Position numbers and translations under genes: made by a program
In this document: positions 26,971 to 34,972 of the stretch, piece by piece
Layout: each line of letters starts with the position of its first letter
Numbering within the stretch: the first letter of the stretch is position 1
Notes under the pieces: model-generated
What the model was told of the DNA's origin: nothing
The model's database searches: none
What the model saw: the letters and a program-made list of their open reading frames with translations, nothing else
DNA from: Parahaliea mediterranea
Lineage (GTDB): Bacteria > Pseudomonadota > Gammaproteobacteria > Pseudomonadales > Halieaceae
Reading direction: 5' to 3'
DNA length: 64,000 nt
NCBI RefSeq assembly: GCF_003402235.1
Contig: NZ_QEWO01000003.1
Coordinates: 603,403 to 667,402, forward strand

Positions 26971-28719
26971 GTGATCCGCGCACTTCGCACCACCCTGCTG
27001 GTGTTTATCAGCTTTACTGCCCTGCTGCAGCCCGCCGTGCAGGCCCGCCAGGCCGCCGATGCGCAACTACCTATCATCGACTACCGCAGCCGCTTCCTGC
27101 CGGTGGTGGCCGAGCACGGCATGGTGGCGGGGCCGGAGGTGCTGGCCAGCGAAATCGGCAAGCAGATTCTGCAGCAGGGTGGCAACGCGGTGGATGCGGC
27201 GGTGGCCACCGGCTTTGCGCTGGCGGTGAGCTACCCCCGGGCCGGCAACCTCGGCGGCGGCGGTTTTATGCTGATTCACCTGGCCGATGAAAAACGCCAG
27301 ACCCTGATCGACTACCGCGAAACCGCCCCGGCAGCCGCCGGCCGCGACCTCTACCTGGACGATAAAGGCCAGGTGGACCGCATGCGCATGTACTTCAGCC
27401 ACCAGTCCGCCGGCGTGCCGGGCACGGTGGCGGGCCTGCTCTATGCCCTGGAGCACTACGGCAGCATGAGCCAGGAACAGGTGCTGGCCCCGGCCATCGC
27501 CCTGGCGGAACAGGGCCTGACCGTGTCCTTCGCCCTCAATTTTGAAATCAACGCCCGCGCCGAGCGCCTGCGGCAAAACCCGGAGGCCAACCGCCTGTTC
27601 TTCAAGGCCGACGGCAGCGCCTACGCCATTGGCGACACCTGGCGCCAGCCAGATTTGGCCTGGACCCTGAAGCAGATCGCCAGGCACGGCAACAAGGGTT
27701 TTTACGACGGCGAGGTGGCCGAGCGCATCGTGGCGGAAATGGAACGCGGCGACGGCCTGATCACCCGCCAGGACCTGGCGGCCTACCGCGCGGTGGAGCG
27801 CGAGCCGGTGCGCGGCACCTTCCACGACTTTGAGGTGGTGTCCACCCCGCCGCCCTCCTCTGGCGGCATTCACATCATCCAGATGCTGAACATCCTCGAA
27901 GGCCTGCCGCTGGCCGAGGCCGGCCACAACAGCGCCGCCTACCTGCACTACCTGACGGAAAGCATGAAGCTCGCCTACGCCGACCGCAGCCAGTACCTGG
28001 GGGATACCGATTTTGTCGACGTGCCGCAGGCGCAGCTCACCAGCAAGGACTACGCCGCGCGCCAGCGCGCCAGCATCAACCCCCAGCGAGCCACCCCCGC
28101 CAGCGCGATCCGCCCGGGAGCGGCCATGCAGCCCGAGAGCAAGGACACCACCCACTACACCGTGGCGGATGCCAGCGGTAATGTGGTCAGCAATACCTAC
28201 ACCCTCAACTTCAGCTTTGGCTCCCACATTGCGGTGCCGGGCACCGGCATGCTGCTGAACAACGAAATGGCGGACTTCGCCGCCGCCCCTGGCAGCGCCA
28301 ACGCCTACGGACTGGTGGAGGGCGAGTCCAACCGCATCGAGGGCGGCAAGCGCCCACTGTCTTCCATGAGCCCGACCCTGGTGCTGCGCGACGGCAAGCC
28401 CTGGCTGGCCACCGGCAGCCCCGGCGGCAGTGTGATCATCACCACCGTGCTGCAAACCCTGCTGAACGCCATGGTGTTTGACATGAACATCGCCGCCGCC
28501 GCGGCCGGCGCCCGCATCCACCACCAGTGGCTGCCCGACGTACTGCGGGTGGAACAGGGTGTCAGCCCGGACACGATTGAACTACTCAAGGGCATGGGTC
28601 ACACGGTGGAAACCAGCGACCGCACCCTGGGGCGCACCCAGTCCATCATGCTGGAGAACGGCCATTTGTACGGCGCCACCGACAGCCGCCGCCCGGGCGG
28701 CCACGTGGCGGGCTACTAG
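26971..28719 (+). CDS. ggt: Gamma-glutamyltransferase proenzyme
   Basis: Periplasmic enzyme that cleaves glutathione and other gamma-glutamyl compounds. 582 residues from a GTG at 26971 with GGAG eight bases upstream; the frame is open further 5' but without family similarity. Signal peptide (about 1-28). The self-processing site is in SKDTTHYTVAD, where the second Thr of TTHYTV becomes the N-terminal nucleophile of the small subunit. SSMSPTLVLRDG and GSPGGSVIITTVLQ form the substrate-binding region. Length matches the family (about 580). Confidence 0.94.
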   Translation: MIRALRTTLLVFISFTALLQPAVQARQAADAQLPIIDYRSRFLPVVAEHGMVAGPEVLASEIGKQILQQGGNAVDAAVATGFALAVSYPRAGNLGGGGFMLIHLADEKRQTLIDYRETAPAAAGRDLYLDDKGQVDRMRMYFSHQSAGVPGTVAGLLYALEHYGSMSQEQVLAPAIALAEQGLTVSFALNFEINARAERLRQNPEANRLFFKADGSAYAIGDTWRQPDLAWTLKQIARHGNKGFYDGEVAERIVAEMERGDGLITRQDLAAYRAVEREPVRGTFHDFEVVSTPPPSSGGIHIIQMLNILEGLPLAEAGHNSAAYLHYLTESMKLAYADRSQYLGDTDFVDVPQAQLTSKDYAARQRASINPQRATPASAIRPGAAMQPESKDTTHYTVADASGNVVSNTYTLNFSFGSHIAVPGTGMLLNNEMADFAAAPGSANAYGLVEGESNRIEGGKRPLSSMSPTLVLRDGKPWLATGSPGGSVIITTVLQTLLNAMVFDMNIAAAAAGARIHHQWLPDVLRVEQGVSPDTIELLKGMGHTVETSDRTLGRTQSIMLENGHLYGATDSRRPGGHVAGY

Positions 28720-28734
28720 CGTCGGTCCGGGCTG

Positions 28735-29568
28735 TTATTTGGGCAGGCGCACCTTGGCCGTCTGCCGCGACAGGGCCACGAGCCGGTCGCTGCTGTCCCA
28801 GTATTCACCGTCTTCCTCAATCACCCCTTCGGTGAGGTAGCGCGAGCGCAACCGGGCCTTGATCGGCCCTGGCGCCGGGCGCGCCCGCAGCTGCACGGTC
28901 AGCTCCACCGTGGGCACCCAACCCATCAGCCCCACCAAATCCAGGGCCGGCGGCGGAAAGGCATCGGCAAACATCAGCAGGCCAATGGGGTCAGGGTCGG
29001 CGCCGTCGGCATGGGCCACCCAGCCGCCAAAAACGCCACCGCCGCCGGGCTGTTGGTTGAGAAACACATCGCCCCCCTCAGCCAGGCGCAAATCAATCCG
29101 CTGGCGAAACTCCAGCTTCGGGCCGCCGCGCACCGGGCAGTCAGCAAAGGCGGGGTAATCCGGCGCCGGTGTCTGTTGCCAGTTGGGGCCGCTGAGGCGC
29201 GTCAGGTCGGTGTAGGCTGCCGTCACCACCACCTTCAGTTCGCCCTGCTGGTAGAGCCGCGCGCTGGCGTGGGTGGTGCTGCCGCCCTGGCGCAGCACTT
29301 CAACAGTGCAGTCGATGGGCCCAAGGGTAGTGGGGGCGAGATAAAAGGCGTTGACGGCCAGCGGGTCGCCATGCGCCGAGCCTTCCGACAGCGCCTCGGA
29401 CAGGGCGCGCCCGGCCAGCGCCAGCACATAACCGCCATTGGGTACCGCGCCAATGCGCCAGCCCTCGAACAACGCTCCGCGCCAGCGTCCTTCGCTGACT
29501 TTTTCCACCGCAGTCTCGCGCGCAAACTGTCCCACTGCCTGTCCTCTACTGTTGTTGAAATGGCGCAC
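28735..29568 (-). CDS. Acyl-CoA thioesterase domain protein (TesB-like double hotdog)
   Basis: 277 residues with an N-terminal hotdog segment (WRIGAVPNGGYVLALAGRAL, then STTHASARLYQQGE) and a C-terminal second hotdog ending in DRLVALSRQTAKVRL, the usual close of the thioesterase-like superfamily. Substrate chain length cannot be inferred. It diverges from the large envelope operon. Confidence 0.85.
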   Translation of the reverse strand: MRHFNNSRGQAVGQFARETAVEKVSEGRWRGALFEGWRIGAVPNGGYVLALAGRALSEALSEGSAHGDPLAVNAFYLAPTTLGPIDCTVEVLRQGGSTTHASARLYQQGELKVVVTAAYTDLTRLSGPNWQQTPAPDYPAFADCPVRGGPKLEFRQRIDLRLAEGGDVFLNQQPGGGGVFGGWVAHADGADPDPIGLLMFADAFPPPALDLVGLMGWVPTVELTVQLRARPAPGPIKARLRSRYLTEGVIEEDGEYWDSSDRLVALSRQTAKVRLPK

Positions 29569-29608
29569 AGTCTAACAGGCACCGTGCCCGCCGCCTCGCT
29601 GGCGATTT

Positions 29609-29638
29609 TTGTGTGGGTCTGGCTACAGTGTATATACT
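29609..29638 (+). promoter_or_regulatory. Candidate promoter of the envelope operon
   Basis: TATACT (29633-29638, five of six consensus bases) lies in a local GTATATAC palindrome; TTGTGT (29609-29614) is 18 bases upstream and matches only TTG well. This is the only AT-rich patch between the divergent thioesterase gene and the first operon gene. Confidence 0.4.
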
Positions 29639-29683
29639 GGTAAACAGGCTCGAGACGGAACTGCGCCGGTGACCAATAAGCCA

Positions 29684-31066
29684 ATGCCTCTCCCCGGCCT
29701 GCCCGGGGCGCAACTGCGCCGCCTTTTACTGGCAGCGGGGCTGCTTTGTATGGCGAGCCCGGCAAGCCTTGCCGGCGACACACCCGAAGAAGTAGCCGAG
29801 CAATTACAGTCCAGCGCCGACCACAACGCGATGGACCCCAACCAACCCGCCGGCAACGCCGCCGTGACACCCCCCGCTGCGCTGCCTGGCGATTCAACCG
29901 AGCCTGCCGATCTCACCGAGCCCGGCAGTTCGCTGGACGAGCTGACCCGCGAACAGGACCGGCTCGATATACAGTCCTACCGGAATGTTATCGCCGACAT
30001 TGAACGCAACGAGGGCGCCTACAGCCCCAATGTGTCGGAGCACCTGATGAGCCTGGGCAGTGCCCTGCAGCAGAGTGGGGAGCACGCCGAGGCCATTGCC
30101 ATCTTCAAGCGCGGGGTGCATCTATCGCGCATCAACGACGGGCTCTACGGGGCCGAGCAGATCCCCCTGCTGCAATCGGAAATCCGCAGCCACCTGGCCC
30201 TTGGTGATTTTGCCGCCGCCGACGAACGCCAGGTGTACCTGTACCGGGTGCAACTGCGCAGCCTGTCCAGCGGCCCGCGCCGCGCCAATGCGCTGATGCA
30301 GCAGGCCGGCTGGCAACAGCAGGCCTATGAGCTGCGGCTGGGTGAGCACGGCTTCAACCGCCTGATGAACATGTGGGATCTCTACCGCCTGGCCCTGAAC
30401 GACATCATCAAGCGCGAGGGCGAGCACTCGGCCTCGTTGCTGTCGCCGCTCTATGGCATGCTGCGGGCCCAGTACCTGATCTCCGACTACCAGGGCGAGG
30501 GCAGCTCCGGCTTCAGCTCAGAATACGACTTTGCCGAGCGCCAGGGGCAGAGCCGCTTTAACGCCTACCGCGCCCAGAGTTACAAAAAGGGCCTGTCGGT
30601 CATTCGCGCCATTCAGGATATCGAAACCACCGTGCAGCCCGGCAATGCGGCGGTGGCCGCCAACGCCTACCTGCGCCTGGCGGACTGGATGATGTGGCAC
30701 GGCCAGGACGAGGAAGCGCTGGCGAATTATCGCCAGGCCTTTGCGGAACTTGCCGCCAGCAGCGATGCCCAATTACTCCAGCAGCAGCTGTTTGGCGCCC
30801 CGGTGGCCCTGCCCGCGCTGGAGGGGGTTGAGGGTTTGCCACCCACCGTGGCACAGGAGCAGGGCAACGCCTTGCTCAGCTTCAGCGTGACCGAGAACGG
30901 GCGCCTGATAGACCTCGAGCGGCTGGACGACTACGAGGACAACGACGCCAAGGTCAACCGCCTGATGCGGCAGCTGCGCAAGACCCAGTTCCGGCCGCGC
31001 TTTGAAGCCGGGGAGCCGGTGGCAACAGAACATATCGTGTGGGCCTATGACAGCAATAACTGGTAA
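29684..31066 (+). CDS. Periplasmic TPR protein with TonB C-terminal-like domain (operon gene 1)
   Basis: 460 residues from the ATG at 29684 (a GTG at 29669 is an alternative). Signal peptide to about residue 30 (SLAGD). Residues about 110-345 are helical with TPR-like pairs (VSEHLMSLGSALQQSGEHAEAIAIFKRG; AYLRLADWMMWHGQDEEALANYRQ). The last 75 residues, from LLSFSVTENGRLIDLERLD through RLMRQLRKTQFRPRFEAGEPV, have the beta-alpha-beta pattern of TonB C-terminal domains, including the RxxRFxPxxxxGxPV-like end. The domain call is by eye. First of thirteen co-directional genes; it overlaps the next by 20 bases. Confidence 0.75.
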   Translation: MPLPGLPGAQLRRLLLAAGLLCMASPASLAGDTPEEVAEQLQSSADHNAMDPNQPAGNAAVTPPAALPGDSTEPADLTEPGSSLDELTREQDRLDIQSYRNVIADIERNEGAYSPNVSEHLMSLGSALQQSGEHAEAIAIFKRGVHLSRINDGLYGAEQIPLLQSEIRSHLALGDFAAADERQVYLYRVQLRSLSSGPRRANALMQQAGWQQQAYELRLGEHGFNRLMNMWDLYRLALNDIIKREGEHSASLLSPLYGMLRAQYLISDYQGEGSSGFSSEYDFAERQGQSRFNAYRAQSYKKGLSVIRAIQDIETTVQPGNAAVAANAYLRLADWMMWHGQDEEALANYRQAFAELAASSDAQLLQQQLFGAPVALPALEGVEGLPPTVAQEQGNALLSFSVTENGRLIDLERLDDYEDNDAKVNRLMRQLRKTQFRPRFEAGEPVATEHIVWAYDSNNW

Positions 31067-32183
31067 GCCACCCGGGCACTGGCGCCGGGGGGTGCTCGCA
31101 GCAGCCGTGACAGCGGCCTGCCTGCTGCTGGCTGGCTGTCCCAGCTCCAGCAACCCGACCATGCCCCAGCCGCCCTCCATGCCGAGCCCGAGCAGTTCTT
31201 CCAGCTCGAGTTCGTCGAGTTCATCCAGTTCTTCGTCAGGCGCTCCTTCCAGCGCTGGCGCCAGCGGTTCGCAAAGTGCCGGCGCCAGCTCGCCAGGCGG
31301 GGCGTCGTCACCCGCCGGGGGCGCCAGCTCGCCGGCCGGCAGCCGGGGCAGCGCGGCCTCCCGCGGTGCTCAGTCTGGCGCCAGTGGCAGCAGCGGCCAG
31401 ATGCCGGGAGCCGGCATGCCGGGCAACAGCGGCAATGGCGATGCCACCGCCAGCACGGGCCAGCCGGGCGGTGCCAGCACGGGTGGCGAACCCGGCTTCG
31501 ACACCGGTGGCGACGGCGGCGGCCAGGCCCTGCCCGACCTACGCGACGAGCCCACCCAGCAAGGCGGCCTGCCGGGTTTTGAGGATGTGATGGCGGATGC
31601 CGGCCAGCCACCGGGCGGCCAGCAGGGCAGCCAGAGCGGTAGCCAGCAGGGCGGGCAAAGTGGCAGCGGCAATAGCAGCGGCAGCAAAAGTGGCAGTGGC
31701 AGCAGCGGCGCCGCCGGCGCCTATCCGGGCCTGCCCGGGGGCATGGGCGGCAGCGGCCCTCTCACCCCCGCCGAGCAGGTGGCCATTCTCGACGCCCGCC
31801 TGGAACAGGGCACTGGCGAATTCGATGCCATGATTCTCGAAGAGCAGACCGCCCAGCGCCAGGCTGAGCGCGACAACCCCGCACCCGCCCCGGCCCAGCC
31901 AGAACAGGCTGGCGGTGGCAGCGGCGGGAACAGCCCCTACGGCGGCGACATGGCCGATGCCGGTGGCTACAGCACTGGCGGCGGCATGGGCGGCGCCTCC
32001 CGCGGCGGTGGCCAGGTTCCCCAGAACACCGCCAAGTACCCACCCCCGGCGGACATCCCCAGCGGCGATGACGACGACGTGGTGGCCCGCCAGCTGCGCG
32101 AGGCAGCCATGCGCGAGCCCGACCCGAAAGTGCGCGAAGCGCTGTGGGACGAGTACCGCAAGTACAAAGGCATCTCCCCGTGA
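31047..32183 (+). CDS. Ser/Gly-rich lipoprotein with poly-Ser tract (operon gene 2)
   Basis: 378 residues starting inside the end of the previous gene. Lipobox LLLAGC, then a run of 16 consecutive Ser (31191-31238) and about 220 residues of low-complexity Ser, Gly, Ala, Gln. All six Ser codons are used in the tract, so it is not a DNA microsatellite. Only the last 35 residues (DVVARQLREAAMREPDPK...) look folded, as a helix. It may be a flexible tether from the outer membrane to a partner. No homologue recognised. It overlaps the next gene by GTGA. Confidence 0.7.
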   Translation: MTAITGKPPGHWRRGVLAAAVTAACLLLAGCPSSSNPTMPQPPSMPSPSSSSSSSSSSSSSSSSGAPSSAGASGSQSAGASSPGGASSPAGGASSPAGSRGSAASRGAQSGASGSSGQMPGAGMPGNSGNGDATASTGQPGGASTGGEPGFDTGGDGGGQALPDLRDEPTQQGGLPGFEDVMADAGQPPGGQQGSQSGSQQGGQSGSGNSSGSKSGSGSSGAAGAYPGLPGGMGGSGPLTPAEQVAILDARLEQGTGEFDAMILEEQTAQRQAERDNPAPAPAQPEQAGGGSGGNSPYGGDMADAGGYSTGGGMGGASRGGGQVPQNTAKYPPPADIPSGDDDDVVARQLREAAMREPDPKVREALWDEYRKYKGISP

Positions 32184-33400
32184 CCCCGCTGCTGCGCGGC
32201 CTTGGCCTGGTGGTGCTGGCGGCAGCCCTGGCCGGCTGCGTCAGCCAGACCGTAAAAAGCACCTCCGTGCCGCCGCTCAAAACCCCGGTCCAGCCCCTGC
32301 CGGAGAGCCTGCTGCTGGACGTGGGCATTGCCATCTTCGACCCGGGCCTGGACAACTACGAAGAGGACGAACAGGTCTACCCCGAGGTGCGCAAGGCCGA
32401 GGCCCGCTACATGCCACGCCTGCTGTCCGAAGCCATGCAGAACAGCGGCGCCTGGGGCGCCGTGCGGGTGGTGCCCAGCGCCGCCCAGATCACCGACCTG
32501 CGCGTAGAGGGCAAGATCCTCAAATCCGACGGCGAGGAATTGCAGCTGCACATCACCGCCCGCGACTCCCGCAACCGGCGCTGGCTGGACAAGGTCTACA
32601 GCGGCAATGCCAGCCGCTATGCCTACGACAGCACCACCCGGGTGCAGTACGACCCCTTCCAGGCCATCTACCACAGCATTGCCAACGACCTGCTGCAGCA
32701 TCAGCAAAAACTGAAAATGGCCGAGCTGGAGCACATCCGGCTGGTCACCGAACTGCGCTTTGCCCGCACCTTTTCCCCGGACGCCTTCGACAGCTATCTG
32801 GAAGAAACCGACAAGGGCTACTACAAAGTGCTGCGCCTGCCGGCCCGCGACGACCCGATGCTGGAGCGCATCCACAGCATTCGCGAGCGCGACAACATGT
32901 TCGTGGATACCATGCAGGCCTACTACGGCAGTTTTTCCGGCCAGATGCAGGCGCCCTATCAGGAATGGCGCAAACTGAGCTACGAAGAAGCGATCGCCAT
33001 GCAGGAGCTGAAAGCCGAGAGTACCCGCCGGCTGATTGCCGGCGCGGTGGCGGTGGCGGCGGGCATCGCCGCCGCCGGGGGCGGCGACGGCTCCACCCGG
33101 GCCGCCGGCAATGTGGCCATTATCGGCGGCGGCTACCTGCTCAAAAGCGGGCTGGAAAAACGCAACGAGGCGCAGATTCACGTCGAGGCGCTGGAAGAAC
33201 TGGGCATGTCGCTGGAGGCGGAAATCACGCCGCAGGTGATAGAACTGGAAGATCGCACTATCATGCTCAGCGGCAATGTGGAGGATCAGTACGCCCAGTG
33301 GCGCGAAATCCTGGCGGATATCTACCGCGCGGAAATCGGTGCCCTGGAGGCCCTCCCCAACGCCGCCAACTCGCAGGCTGCGCGTAGCGACACGCCCTGA
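32180..33400 (+). CDS. Envelope lipoprotein, unknown family (operon gene 3)
   Basis: 406 residues from a GTG overlapping the previous stop. Lipobox LAAALAGC. Residues about 35-160 form an alpha/beta domain (LLLDVGIAIFDPG, WGAVRVVPSAAQITDLRVEGKIL) that loosely recalls the fold of CsgG/LpoB-type lipoproteins; this is only a visual similarity. A Gly/Ala-rich segment (about 285-320, AVAVAAGIAAAGGGDG) could insert in or lie on a membrane. The C-terminal part is helical (QWREILADIYRAEIGALEAL). Confidence 0.7.
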   Translation: MTPLLRGLGLVVLAAALAGCVSQTVKSTSVPPLKTPVQPLPESLLLDVGIAIFDPGLDNYEEDEQVYPEVRKAEARYMPRLLSEAMQNSGAWGAVRVVPSAAQITDLRVEGKILKSDGEELQLHITARDSRNRRWLDKVYSGNASRYAYDSTTRVQYDPFQAIYHSIANDLLQHQQKLKMAELEHIRLVTELRFARTFSPDAFDSYLEETDKGYYKVLRLPARDDPMLERIHSIRERDNMFVDTMQAYYGSFSGQMQAPYQEWRKLSYEEAIAMQELKAESTRRLIAGAVAVAAGIAAAGGGDGSTRAAGNVAIIGGGYLLKSGLEKRNEAQIHVEALEELGMSLEAEITPQVIELEDRTIMLSGNVEDQYAQWREILADIYRAEIGALEALPNAANSQAARSDTP

Positions 33401-33439
33401 CCTGCCGGCAGTAACCTACAGGCGCGACACCCAGCAGGC

Positions 33440-34972
33440 ATGTCTTCAGACCAGGACCAACTCACCCCGACCCCCTTCGAGCCGGCCGCCCGGCAATCAA
33501 GCCCCCCACCCAGCCGGCCCGCCGTCGAAGCGGGTCGCCCGCGCTGGGTGGTGCCCGCCCTGCTGGTGCTGGTGCTGGCTGCACTGGGTGTGGTCTTCTT
33601 TCTGCCCCCGCCGCAAACAGCGCCGGACGCACCCGCCAGCGCCGGCGGCGAAAGCCGCGCAGAAAACCCCGGGCAGCCATCAACCACCCGGCCCCGGGAG
33701 GCGCCGGCCGCCGACGATAGCAGCCCCTGGGCCGATGCCCAGCAGGCGCAGCTGCGCAAACAGGCCCAAGATATTCTGGCCGCACTGCTGGAGCAGCAGC
33801 GCGCGCTGCAGGAACAGGGTGTGCAGCAGTGGGCAGCGCAGGACTTTGCCGCCGCCACGGCCCTGGCAAGCGAGGGTGACGCGCTGTACCGCGAGCGCAA
33901 CTACAGCGCCGCCAGCGAGCGTTACCAGGGCGCACTGGACGCCCTGCAGGCCATTGCCGACAGCCTGCCCCGGCGGCTGGAAGAACAGCTCGCCCTGGCG
34001 CGTAAGGCCATAGAGGCCGGCGACACCCAGGCCCTGGCCACCCACCTGGCGCGGGCCGAATTGCTGGCCCCCGAAAGCCCCGAACTGGCCGCGCTCAAGG
34101 CGCGCGCCGAAACCCTGCCCCAGGTTATGGCGGCGCTGGATGCCGCGGCAGAAGCCGAGGCCAGTGACGACCTGGCCAGCGCCACCGAGCAGCTGCAGGG
34201 GGCCGTCAAACTGGACCCCGAGCACCAGCGCGCTGGCGCGGAACTGGCCCGGGTGCAAACCCGTTACACCGAGCAACGCTTCAACCGCGCCATGAGCGAG
34301 GGTTATGCCGCCCTTGACGCCGGGCGCTTCGGCGCCGCCCGCGAGGCCTTCAAACAGGCCCGCAGCCTGCGCCCGGATGCCGGCGAGGTGGACAGCGCAC
34401 TGGCCGAACTGCGCAGCAGCGAAACCGCCGGGCGCCTGGCCGGACTGAAAAGCCAGGGCCAGAACCAGGAGCAGGCCGAGGACTGGCAGGCCGCCGTAGA
34501 GAGCTACCAGCAGGCGCTGGAAATAGACGCCAGCGTGGTGTTCGCCCAGCAGGGCCTGGCCCGTGCCAAACCCCGGGCCGAGCTGCAAACAGCGCTTGAG
34601 GACATTATCGCCAAGCCCGAGCGCCTGGCGGACCCCACCGTCGCCGAGGCCACCGCCAAACAACTGGCCAAGGCCCGCGACCTGCCGTCAAAGGGGCCGC
34701 TGCTCAGCCAGCAGATCGCCACCATCGAACAACGGCTGGCCAGCGCCAATGCGCCGGTATCGGTCACCCTGCGCTCGGACCAGCAGACCACCGTCACCGT
34801 TTACCGGGTGGCCCGGCTGGGCCAGTTTGCCGAGCGCGAATTGGCGCTGCGCCCCGGCACCTACACCGCCGTCGGCACGCGCAACGGCTACCGCGACGTG
34901 CGCCGCACCTTCACCATCAGCGCAGACACCCAGCCCGACCCGGTGCTCATTGCCTGCACGGAACCCATCTGA
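33440..34972 (+). CDS. Single-span TPR/coiled-coil protein (operon gene 4)
   Basis: 510 residues. A 35-residue Pro-rich cytoplasmic tail precedes one membrane span (about 36-54, WVVPALLVLVLAALGVVFFL). The remainder should be periplasmic: helical TPR-like repeats over about 110-440 (for example AALDAGRFGAAREAFKQARSL, AEDWQAAVESYQQALEI) and a C-terminal beta domain (about 440-510, VTVYRVARLGQFAERELALRPGTYTAVG) that resembles a PEGA-type repeat. Its TGA is followed directly by the ATG of the next gene. Role unknown; scaffold suggested by the repeats. Confidence 0.72.
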   Translation: MSSDQDQLTPTPFEPAARQSSPPPSRPAVEAGRPRWVVPALLVLVLAALGVVFFLPPPQTAPDAPASAGGESRAENPGQPSTTRPREAPAADDSSPWADAQQAQLRKQAQDILAALLEQQRALQEQGVQQWAAQDFAAATALASEGDALYRERNYSAASERYQGALDALQAIADSLPRRLEEQLALARKAIEAGDTQALATHLARAELLAPESPELAALKARAETLPQVMAALDAAAEAEASDDLASATEQLQGAVKLDPEHQRAGAELARVQTRYTEQRFNRAMSEGYAALDAGRFGAAREAFKQARSLRPDAGEVDSALAELRSSETAGRLAGLKSQGQNQEQAEDWQAAVESYQQALEIDASVVFAQQGLARAKPRAELQTALEDIIAKPERLADPTVAEATAKQLAKARDLPSKGPLLSQQIATIEQRLASANAPVSVTLRSDQQTTVTVYRVARLGQFAERELALRPGTYTAVGTRNGYRDVRRTFTISADTQPDPVLIACTEPI

